From Lutibacter sp. (GTDB lineage Bacteria > Bacteroidota > Bacteroidia > Flavobacteriales > Flavobacteriaceae), in the NCBI RefSeq assembly GCF_021647475.1, contig NZ_JAKIUR010000005.1:27127-91126 (forward strand): a DNA stretch of 64,000 nucleotides, written 5' to 3'. A model generated the notes under the pieces. The model was not told the DNA's origin. It searched no databases and worked only from the letters and a program-made list of their open reading frames with translations. This document shows, piece after piece, positions 10,418-17,464 of the stretch; positions within the stretch are counted from its first letter, which is position 1, and the number at the start of each line of letters is the position of its first letter. A program made the position numbers and the translations under genes.

Positions 10418-11725
10418 ATGAGCGCTTTAAAAGATAAATTGTATGAAAAAATTCAAATTCAACGTCCAAAAACTACTAGGTTAGTTAAGGAATTTGGTGA
10501 TAGAGTTATTGACCAAGTTAAAGTTTCACAAATTATAGGAGGAATGAGAGGAATTAAAAGTTTAGTTACTGATATTTCGTATTTAGACCCTATGGAAGGT
10601 ATTCGATATCGTGGTTATACGTTACCTGAAGTTTTAGAAAAATTACCAAAACCAAAAGGAGCTGAAATGCCTTATGTTGAAGGATTATATTATTTATTAT
10701 TAACAGGAGAAATTCCAACACAAAAAGAAGTGGAAGAATTGATGATTGATTTTAATAATAGAAGAACAATTCCTCAATACGTTAGAGACGTAATTGATGC
10801 TTTTCCAAGTGAAAGTAGTCCAATGGCAATTTTATCTGCTGCAGTTATGAGTTTAGAAAGAGAATCTCTTTTTAATGTAAAATACAAACAAGGGATGAGT
10901 AAAATGGATTATTGGGATGCAACTTATGAAGATTCCACTAACTTATTAGCTAAAATGCCTTTAATTGGAGCTTATATTTATAATAAACTATATCATCCTG
11001 AAAAAGGACATCGTTATGCAGATCCAACTTTAGATTTAGGTGCAAATTTTGCTTATATGATGGGTAAAGATAAACCTTATGATGATGTTTCTAGAATGTA
11101 TTTTATTATTCATGCAGATCATGAAAGTGGAAATGTTAGTGCACATACAGCTCATTTAGTTGCCAGTTCATTGTCTGACGTTTATTATGCTAATTCAGCA
11201 ATGATTAATGGTTTAGCAGGCCCATTACACGGTTTAGCTAATCAAGAAGTACTTCGTTGGCTTCAAGGTTTAAGAAAGCAAATGGGAGGAAAATTACCAT
11301 CTGAAGAAGAAATGAAAAAATATGTTTGGGATACTTTAAATAGTGGACAAGTAATTCCAGGTTATGGACATGCGGTTTTGCGTAAAACAGACCCTAGATA
11401 TGCGGTTCAACGTGAATTCTGCTTGAAACACTTACCTGAAGATGAATTATTTAAATATGTAGATGCTTTATACAAAGTTGTTCCAGATATTTTAAGAGAG
11501 CAAGGTAAAGCTAAAAACCCATGGCCAAATGTAGATGCTCAATCTGGAGTTGTTCAATGGCATTATGGTGTTACTCAATTCGATTTTTACACGGTATTGT
11601 TTGCTATTGGACGTTCCATAGGTGTATTATCAAATATTATTTGGGATAGAGCCTTAGGTTATTCCTTAGAAAGACCAAAATCATTAACTACAAAAATGAT
11701 TGAAGATATGGTTAAAGCCAATTAA
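10418..11725 (+). CDS. Citrate synthase, mitochondrial/eukaryotic-like type
   Basis: 435 residues. It condenses acetyl-CoA and oxaloacetate to citrate. The catalytic segments closely resemble mitochondrial citrate synthase as I recall it: NGLAGPLHGLANQEVLRWL (first catalytic His), VIPGYGHAVLRKTDPRYAVQ (second His) and NVDAQSG (catalytic Asp), followed by RALGYSLERPKS. Where the mitochondrial enzyme has DAHSG this protein has DAQSG. It differs strongly from the bacterial-type enzyme encoded next door. The N-terminus MSALKDKLYEKIQ is the only sensible start. It is flanked by its own promoter and terminator, so it is a separate transcription unit. Confidence 0.9.
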   Translation: MSALKDKLYEKIQIQRPKTTRLVKEFGDRVIDQVKVSQIIGGMRGIKSLVTDISYLDPMEGIRYRGYTLPEVLEKLPKPKGAEMPYVEGLYYLLLTGEIPTQKEVEELMIDFNNRRTIPQYVRDVIDAFPSESSPMAILSAAVMSLERESLFNVKYKQGMSKMDYWDATYEDSTNLLAKMPLIGAYIYNKLYHPEKGHRYADPTLDLGANFAYMMGKDKPYDDVSRMYFIIHADHESGNVSAHTAHLVASSLSDVYYANSAMINGLAGPLHGLANQEVLRWLQGLRKQMGGKLPSEEEMKKYVWDTLNSGQVIPGYGHAVLRKTDPRYAVQREFCLKHLPEDELFKYVDALYKVVPDILREQGKAKNPWPNVDAQSGVVQWHYGVTQFDFYTVLFAIGRSIGVLSNIIWDRALGYSLERPKSLTTKMIEDMVKAN

Positions 11726-11745
11726 GCTTATTTCTATTCATTATA

Positions 11746-11774
11746 AAAACACCACTTTAAGTGGTGTTTTTTTT
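11746..11774 (+). terminator. Terminator after the first citrate synthase
   Basis: A 12-bp stem AAAACACCACTT (11746-11757) and AAGTGGTGTTTT (11759-11770) with a one-base centre, followed by further T residues. Dispersed repeat A begins only a few bases later. Confidence 0.85.
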
Positions 11775-11780
11775 ATATTC

Positions 11781-11967
11781 ATAACCCGTTGTGCATTATG
11801 ATAAAATTTCGTCAATTCGAGTGAATTTTAGCCTTTTTAGGCTTAAAATTAGTATCGAGAATAGGTTTTTTATTTAAAAACAGTCGTTCTCGATACAATT
11901 TTTTATCAAAAATTACTCGAACTGACGTAACAGTAAGTTTAAAAAGTTATAATGCACAACGGGTTAT
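11781..11967. repeat. MITE-like dispersed repeat A
   Basis: A 187-base non-coding element with perfect 19-base terminal inverted repeats, ATAACCCGTTGTGCATTAT (11781-11799) and its complement (11949-11967). Inside is a small hairpin TAGCCTTTTTAGGCT and paired CGTCAATTCGAGT / GTATCGAGAATAG modules. Its first 80 or so bases are nearly identical, in inverted orientation, to repeat B at 42287-42490. Bases flanking the core (ATATTCATAA and TTATTTATAG) match at 7 of 10 positions, possibly a decayed target duplication. No coding frame is present, so it would move only by an enzyme supplied elsewhere. Confidence 0.85.
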
Positions 11968-12047
11968 TTATAGTAAAAGTATTATTTTAAAAGACCCTTT
12001 AAATTTTGTACTTTCGTGTAAATTTTAATTTCAAATAAATGGTAGAG

Positions 12048-13334
12048 ATGAGTGATAAAGCAACATTAGAAATAGACGGCAAAAAATTTGAGTTTCCTAT
12101 TATAAGAGGTACTGAAAATGAAGTTTCTATTGATATTAAATCGTTAAGAAGTAGTACAAACGGAATTATAACTTTAGATTCTGGATTTAAAAATACAGGA
12201 TCTTGTAAAAGTGCTATTACCTTTTTAAATGGAGAAGAAGGTATATTGCGTTATAGAGGTTATGCTATTGAAGATTTGGCTGAAAACTCTAATTTCTTAG
12301 AAGTTGCTTTTTTAATCATTTTTGGAGAATTACCTACTAAAAAACAGTTTGAAAAATTTGAAAATGATATTAAAGCAGAATCATTGTTAAATGAGGAAAT
12401 GAAAAATATAATAAGTGGCTTTCCTAAAGTGGCACATCCTATGGGTATGTTATCGTCACTTACAAGTGCACTTACTGCATTTAATCCTATTACAGTGGAT
12501 ATTAGTAGTGAAAAGGATATGTATAATGCAATTGTTAAATTGTTAGGTAAATTTCCTGTTTTAGCGGCTTGGGCACATAGTATTAATAGAGGAACACCTT
12601 TAAATTATGCTGATAATTCCCTTGATTATATTGCTAATATTATGCAAATGTTATTTAAAATTCCTACTAAAAAATATATAATGAATTCCATAACGGTAGA
12701 GGCTTTAGACAAACTTTTAATTCTTCATGAAGATCATGAACAAAATTGTTCTACTTCAACAGTTAGGATCGTAGGATCTTCTGAAGCTGGTTTATTTGCT
12801 TCTGTTTCAGCTGGCGTTTCTGCATTATGGGGAAGATTACACGGAGGTGCAAACCAAGCTGTTATCGAAATGTTAGAACAAATTGAAAAAGATGGTGGTG
12901 ATGTTGAAAAATTTATATTAAAGGCTAAAGACAAAAATGATCCATTCCGATTAATGGGATTTGGACATAGAGTTTATAAAAATTTCGATCCAAGAGCTCG
13001 TATTATCAAATCTTATGCTGATGAGGTTTTAAAAGATTTAAATATTGAAGATCCTGCACTAAAAATAGCAAGACATTTAGAAGAAGTTGCTTTAAAAGAT
13101 GAATACTTTGTAAGTAGAAAATTATATCCAAATGTTGATTTCTACTCAGGAATTATTTATAGAGCATTAGGTATTCCATCTGAAATGTTTACAGTAATGT
13201 TTGCTATTGGTCGTTTGCCAGGTTGGATTGCTCAATGGAGAGAAATGCGTTTAAATCATGAGCCAATTGGCCGTCCTCGTCAACTATATGTTGGTGAAAA
13301 TTTAAGAAAATATACTTCGATAAAAAACAGATAG
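12048..13334 (+). CDS. gltA: Citrate synthase, bacterial hexameric (type II) form
   Basis: 428 residues from ATG 12048 (MSDKATLEIDGKKFEFPI). An ATG nine bases earlier adds MVE and is less typical. The N-terminal beta-rich extension is the feature of the Gram-negative hexameric type, often inhibited by NADH. Catalytic regions: LHGGANQAVIEMLEQI (His), MGFGHRVYKNFDPRA (His), NVDFYSG (Asp). It performs the same reaction as the unrelated-looking enzyme encoded just upstream. A hairpin terminator follows. Confidence 0.95.
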   Translation: MSDKATLEIDGKKFEFPIIRGTENEVSIDIKSLRSSTNGIITLDSGFKNTGSCKSAITFLNGEEGILRYRGYAIEDLAENSNFLEVAFLIIFGELPTKKQFEKFENDIKAESLLNEEMKNIISGFPKVAHPMGMLSSLTSALTAFNPITVDISSEKDMYNAIVKLLGKFPVLAAWAHSINRGTPLNYADNSLDYIANIMQMLFKIPTKKYIMNSITVEALDKLLILHEDHEQNCSTSTVRIVGSSEAGLFASVSAGVSALWGRLHGGANQAVIEMLEQIEKDGGDVEKFILKAKDKNDPFRLMGFGHRVYKNFDPRARIIKSYADEVLKDLNIEDPALKIARHLEEVALKDEYFVSRKLYPNVDFYSGIIYRALGIPSEMFTVMFAIGRLPGWIAQWREMRLNHEPIGRPRQLYVGENLRKYTSIKNR

Positions 13335-13341
13335 CAAGGAT

Positions 13342-13369
13342 AAAAAAGTCAATGGAAGTTGGCTTTTTT
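13342..13369 (+). terminator. Terminator after gltA
   Basis: Stem AAAAAAGTCAA (13342-13352) and TTGGCTTTTTT (13359-13369), with one G-U pair and a 6-base loop, ending in a T6 run. It lies 8 bases after the gltA stop codon. Confidence 0.75.
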
Positions 13370-13405
13370 AAATTAATATTTATTTTTAAGTTGATTTAAA
13401 AAAAT

Positions 13406-14320
13406 ATGAAAATCCCATTAAATATAAAAAACGAAACTTCACGTTTAAAATCGGTAATATTAGGTGTTGCCAATAATAATGGTTCTACTCCAAAACCCGA
13501 AGATTGTTATGATCCTAAATCAAAACTACATGTTTTAGCAGGAACTTATCCTATTGAAAAAGATATGATTGCCGAAATGGATGCTTTTAATGCGGTTCTT
13601 TTAAAATATGATATTAAAGTTTATCGTCCAAAAGTATTGAAAAATGTAAACCAAATTTTTACTCGTGATATTGGTTTTGTAATAGATGATTTATTCTTTA
13701 AATCTAATATTTTACCTGATAGAATTAATGAATTACAAGCTATTAATCATGTTTTAAATCAGATAAATCCATCTAAAATAATAACACTTCCAGAAGAAGT
13801 TCATGTTGAAGGAGGAGATGTGATGCCTTGGAATAAACATTTATTTATTGGGACTTATACTGCTGAAGATTACCCAAATCAAATTACAGCTCGTACTAAT
13901 AAAGCGGCGGTAGATTATTTTATAAAAAAGTTTCCAAACAAAAAAGTGAAATCTTTTGAATTACGTAAATCAACAAATCCAAAAGAAAATGCATTGCATT
14001 TAGATTGTTGTTTTCAACCCATAGGAAAAGATAAAGCCATACTTCATAAAAATGGATTTCTATTAGAAGAGGATTATAATTATCTAGTTTCTTTTTTTGG
14101 AAAAAATAATATTTTTGAAATTACCAAAGATGAAATGTACAATATGAATTCTAATGTGTTTTCAATTTCTGAAAAAGTAATTATTTCTGAACAAAATTTC
14201 ACTAGGCTAAATAATTGGTTAAGAGCAAATGGATTTATTGTAGAAGAAATTCCCTATGCAGAAATTGCTAAGCAGGAAGGATTATTGCGGTGTTCAACCT
14301 TGCCATTAATAAGAGATTAG
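13406..14320 (+). CDS. Amidinotransferase/arginine-deiminase superfamily hydrolase (DDAH-like)
   Basis: 304 residues. Members hydrolyse a guanidino or ureido group (arginine to citrulline, dimethylarginine to citrulline, or citrulline to ornithine). The superfamily catalytic set is present: E135-G-G-D138 in HVEGGDVM, H198 in ALHLDCCF, and nucleophile C296 in LLRCSTLPLIRD near the C-terminus. Which substrate it uses cannot be decided from sequence. Its neighbours are a broken ornithine aminotransferase directly downstream, then convergent OTC and carbamate kinase genes, which point to arginine or citrulline breakdown. Alternatives are true arginine deiminase or a CtlX-type citrulline hydrolase. 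Confidence 0.85.
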   Translation: MKIPLNIKNETSRLKSVILGVANNNGSTPKPEDCYDPKSKLHVLAGTYPIEKDMIAEMDAFNAVLLKYDIKVYRPKVLKNVNQIFTRDIGFVIDDLFFKSNILPDRINELQAINHVLNQINPSKIITLPEEVHVEGGDVMPWNKHLFIGTYTAEDYPNQITARTNKAAVDYFIKKFPNKKVKSFELRKSTNPKENALHLDCCFQPIGKDKAILHKNGFLLEEDYNYLVSFFGKNNIFEITKDEMYNMNSNVFSISEKVIISEQNFTRLNNWLRANGFIVEEIPYAEIAKQEGLLRCSTLPLIRD

Positions 14321-14330
14321 GATAGGAGAT

Positions 14331-14589
14331 TCTGATATGATTACGGTTTTACGTGGTAAAGGATTACTTAATGCGATTGTAATAAAAGAATGGTAAAAAT
14401 GCTTGGGATGTTTGCGTTAAATTAAAAGAGAATGGTTTATTGACAAAACCAATTCATGGAGATATTATTTGATTTACATCTCTATTAGTAATTACTGATG
14501 AACTAATTATGTCATGAGCTTCTATTATTGGCGAAACAATTAAATCGTTTGAAAAATTGATACTTCGAAAAATAAAAAAGGGTGATTAA
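14331..14589 (+). pseudogene. rocD: Remnant of ornithine aminotransferase, 3' end only
   Basis: Conceptual translation gives SDMITVLRGKGLLNAIVIKE from 14331. After a +1 shift at about 14395 it continues NAWDVCVKLKENGLLTKPIH and then GDII*F...LLVITDEL. These are the C-terminal landmarks of ornithine-oxo-acid transaminase (VRGKGLLNAIVI, ENGLLAKPTHG, IIRFAPPLVI). At least one frameshift and two in-frame TGA codons (about 14470 and 14515) interrupt it, and the roughly 300 N-terminal residues are gone. Intact rocD normally converts ornithine to glutamate semialdehyde, so the locus has lost that step. Confidence 0.85.
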
Positions 14590-14604
14590 AAATCACCCTT
14601 TTTT
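14574..14604. terminator. Bidirectional terminator between the rocD remnant and OTC
   Basis: A 14-bp perfect stem (14574-14587 with 14591-14604), AAAAAAGGGTGATT on one arm, and a 3-base AAA loop. A and T runs on both sides make it usable from either strand. It serves the minus-strand OTC gene that ends at 14622. Confidence 0.88.
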
Positions 14605-14621
14605 ATTTTAACTATTTTATC

Positions 14622-15641
14622 TTATATAGTTGCAACCATTATGGCTTTTATGGTATGCATTCTGTTTTCTGCTTCATCAAAAACAATCGATTTATCAGAT
14701 TCGAAAACTTCTTCAGTTACTTCCAATCCATCCAATCCAAATTTGGTAAATATTTCTTCTCCAACAGTTGTTTTTTTGTTATGAAAAGCAGGTAAACAAT
14801 GCATAAATTTCACATTTTTATTATTGGCCAATTCCATTACTTTTTTATTAACTTGGTAAGGTTTCAATAGTTTAATTCTCTTTTCCCAAACTTCATCAGC
14901 TTCTCCCATAGATACCCAAACATCAGTAATAATAAAATCACAATTATTAACGGCTTCAGCAACATCTTCAGTAATTAATATTTTTGCACCCGAATCCTTA
15001 GCAATATTATTTACTTTTTCTAATAAACTTTTTTCTGGTTGAACTTCAGTTGGAGCAGCAATTCTAACATCCATACCCATTTTTGCTCCTATTATTAGTA
15101 AAGAATTCCCCATATTATTTCTTGCATCACCAAGATATGCGTATTTTATATCTTCAAATTTTTTATCGCTATGTTCTTTCATAGTCAAAAGATCCGCCAA
15201 TACTTGAGTAGGATGGTATTCATTGGTTAAACCATTCCAAACCGTTACACCTGCGTTTTTTGCTAAAGACTCAACAATTTCTTGTCCAAAACCTCTATAT
15301 TCAATGCCATCAAACATTCTTCCAAGAACCCTAGCGGTATCTTCAATAGTTTCTTTTTTACCCATTTGCGAACCTGTAGGTCCAAGGTATGTTGTGCTAC
15401 CACCAAGATCGTGTGTAGCAACTTCAAAAGCACATCTTGTTCTAGTTGAAGCTTTTTCAAAAATTAAGGCAACATTTTTTCCTTTGAATATTTTCTTTAA
15501 CTTCCCTTTTTTCTTGTCTTTTTTTAACTTAGCAGATAAAGATAAAAGATATTTTATTTCGTCTTTTGAAAAATCTAATAAGGTTAGTAAATGTTTACCC
15601 TTTAGGCCTTTTTTGATTGATTTTTTTTCTGATTTGTTCAT
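14622..15641 (-). CDS. arcB: Ornithine carbamoyltransferase
   Basis: 339 residues. It interconverts ornithine plus carbamoyl phosphate with citrulline plus phosphate. Carbamoyl-phosphate site S65-T-R-T-R69 in [15 protein letters not shown]143-P-T-Q146, and ornithine-site loop MHCLPAFHN are present. It lies 38 bases downstream of carbamate kinase on the same strand, which indicates the catabolic (ArcB) role rather than biosynthesis (ArgF). The lysine-rich N-terminal 20 residues are longer than usual. A convergent hairpin closes the unit. Confidence 0.93.
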   Translation of the reverse strand: MNKSEKKSIKKGLKGKHLLTLLDFSKDEIKYLLSLSAKLKKDKKKGKLKKIFKGKNVALIFEKASTRTRCAFEVATHDLGGSTTYLGPTGSQMGKKETIEDTARVLGRMFDGIEYRGFGQEIVESLAKNAGVTVWNGLTNEYHPTQVLADLLTMKEHSDKKFEDIKYAYLGDARNNMGNSLLIIGAKMGMDVRIAAPTEVQPEKSLLEKVNNIAKDSGAKILITEDVAEAVNNCDFIITDVWVSMGEADEVWEKRIKLLKPYQVNKKVMELANNKNVKFMHCLPAFHNKKTTVGEEIFTKFGLDGLEVTEEVFESDKSIVFDEAENRMHTIKAIMVATI

Positions 15642-15679
15642 AAGATTTATAATAATTATTCGATTAATACATAGGTTTT

Positions 15680-16633
15680 TTACTCATATTTTAAGGTAAT
15701 TTTTGTACCAAAGCTTTTGTCTTCAAGTTTCCTAGATTCTGTTATGATGCTTTTTTCACCTCCGTTTTGAACAAATTCAAGAGCTGCTTTAATTTTAGGT
15801 TGCATACTACCTTCACTAAATTGCCCTGATTCTAAATATTTTAACGTATCGGTTTCATCTAAAAATTCAAGAATTTCTTGATTTTCTTTTCCATAATTCA
15901 TATAAACAAAAGGCACATCTGTTAGAATATAAAATTCATCTGCACCAATTTTTTGTGCTAAAACAGAAGAAGCCATATCTTTATCTATAACTCCTTCAAC
16001 GGGTTGTAACATTCCCGATTCATCTTTATAAACTGGAACTCCGCCACCGCCAACTGTAATAACAATTACACCCTCTTTTGCTAGTCGTGCAATAGAATCT
16101 CTGTTAAATATTTCTATAGGTCTTGGTGAAGCAACTACTCTACGAACCGAACCCTTTTTTTTAGGAGAATCTTTAAACAACCATCCTTTTGATTTTGTTA
16201 ATTCCATAGCTTTTTCCTTAGAATATAGTTTTCCAATTCTTTTGCTTGGATTATTAATAGCAGGATCATTTTTATCTACAAGAACTTGGGAAACTAATGT
16301 TACCACATCTCTTTTTAAACCGTGTTTTTTTAGCAGGTTTCTTAGATTTCTTTCAATCATATAGCCTATGCCTCCTTGCGAATCTGCTACACAAATATCT
16401 AAAGGCATTTGTGCTATGTTGTAAACTTGTTCTCCAGCATCATTTCTCATTACAATATTACCTACTTGAGGACCATTTCCATGAGATAAAATAATATTAT
16501 AACCTCCTTTTATCATAAAAACAATATTTTCAAGAGAATCCATAACATTGATGTCTTGTTCTTGAATAGTTCCTTTTTGATCGCTTCTAAGAATGGCATT
16601 GCCACCAAGAGCTATAACTGCAAGTTTATTCAT
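15680..16633 (-). CDS. arcC: Carbamate kinase
   Basis: 317 residues, the family length. It transfers phosphate from carbamoyl phosphate to ADP, giving ATP, CO2 and ammonia. Amino-acid-kinase fold motifs: [11 protein letters not shown] at the N-terminus, [31 protein letters not shown], and the C-terminal [13 protein letters not shown]. First gene of a two-gene arcC-arcB unit. With the hydrolase at 13406 it would complete an arginine-deiminase-style ATP-producing path. A TACATTTG box upstream is the likely promoter. Confidence 0.95.
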   Translation of the reverse strand: MNKLAVIALGGNAILRSDQKGTIQEQDINVMDSLENIVFMIKGGYNIILSHGNGPQVGNIVMRNDAGEQVYNIAQMPLDICVADSQGGIGYMIERNLRNLLKKHGLKRDVVTLVSQVLVDKNDPAINNPSKRIGKLYSKEKAMELTKSKGWLFKDSPKKKGSVRRVVASPRPIEIFNRDSIARLAKEGVIVITVGGGGVPVYKDESGMLQPVEGVIDKDMASSVLAQKIGADEFYILTDVPFVYMNYGKENQEILEFLDETDTLKYLESGQFSEGSMQPKIKAALEFVQNGGEKSIITESRKLEDKSFGTKITLKYE

Positions 16634-16654
16634 TTATTCAATAAATTTTGAACA

Positions 16655-16662
16655 CAAATGTA
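16655..16662 (-). promoter_or_regulatory. Candidate -7 box of arcC-arcB
   Basis: Read on the minus strand the site is TACATTTG, an exact TAnnTTTG match, 22 bases upstream of the arcC ATG. A -33 element was not recognised. Confidence 0.45.
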
Positions 16663-16897
16663 TACTTATTTTTTTAATTTTTTTAAATAGTAACGAATAA
16701 GTTTTAGTGCAATTTTACTTTCAATTATTTAGGTTAAAAATATTGGTTAGTTGCCTGAATTGATAGAAATTACACTTAAAAAACAGCCAATTTAAAAGGG
16801 TTGAAAAGGCTATTATTTTTTGTTAAATTAATTTTTTTAATCTAAAATGTTTTTTGTATTCGAAAATAATATCATTTAAATTTACTATTTTTAAAAC

Positions 16898-17323
16898 ATG
16901 CTTTCAAAAAAGACAAAATATGGATTAAAGGCGTTGAGTTATTTAGCCAATAAGGAGGATAATACTCCAATATTAATTGCTGAAATTGCCAATGCTGAAA
17001 ATATTCCTCAGAAATTTTTAGAAAGTATATTATTAAGTTTAAAAAAAAGTGAGATTCTTGATTCTAAAAAAGGAAAAGGAGGAGGTTACTTTTTACAAAA
17101 AAATCCTGATAATATAAAAGTATCTGAACTAATAAGAATTTTAGAAGGTCCTATTGCAATGTTACCTTGCGTAAGTTTAAACCATTATGAACGTTGTGAT
17201 GATTGTACAAGTGAAGAGGAATGTAGTTTAAATATTTTAATGGCAGAAGTTAGAGACAGTACTTTAAAAATATTAGAAAATAAAACACTTTCAGATTTTA
17301 AATGCGGCTCAAAAATACTTTAA
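16898..17323 (+). CDS. Rrf2-family transcriptional regulator
   Basis: 141 residues. A winged helix-turn-helix at the N-terminus (MLSKKTKYGLKALSYLANKE, then IAEIANAENIPQKFLESILL) is followed by the Rrf2 wing GKGGGYFLQKNP. Four cysteines in the effector region (C91, C100, C103, C109) could hold an Fe-S cluster as in IscR/NsrR relatives, or act as a thiol switch as in CymR relatives. Regulon unknown. It is divergent from arcC (265 bases apart) and convergent with the 599-residue protein gene. Its TAA overlaps the first arm of repeat C. Confidence 0.9.
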   Translation: MLSKKTKYGLKALSYLANKEDNTPILIAEIANAENIPQKFLESILLSLKKSEILDSKKGKGGGYFLQKNPDNIKVSELIRILEGPIAMLPCVSLNHYERCDDCTSEEECSLNILMAEVRDSTLKILENKTLSDFKCGSKIL

Positions 17324-17464
17324 AAAAGAGGCTATTTAAAAAGTGAATTTTCAGTCAACCTGAACTTGTTTCAGGTTCTTATAATAATTGATAATCAGTA
17401 AGATAAGATTCTGAATTGAATTCAGAATGACGGTTTTTAGAACTTTTTAAATAGCCTCTTTTTT
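17322..17464. repeat. Dispersed repeat C with 23-bp inverted ends, spanning a convergent gene junction
   Basis: Bases 17322-17344 are the exact reverse complement of 17442-17464 (core GAGGCTATTTAAAAAGT). Inside lies a palindromic module beginning CAACCTGAACTTGTTTCAGG and ending TTCAGAATGACG. The arms overlap the stop codons of both convergent genes (17321-17323 and 17463-17465), so the element probably also works as a bidirectional terminator. Repeat D at 32356-32508 has related ends and the same inner module. Confidence 0.85.

Noticed and set aside
15223..15699. A 158-codon plus-strand open frame over the OTC gene
   Set aside because: It lies antisense to a strongly conserved enzyme with all motifs intact. 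Its product is low-complexity and phenylalanine/serine-rich, as expected for a shadow.
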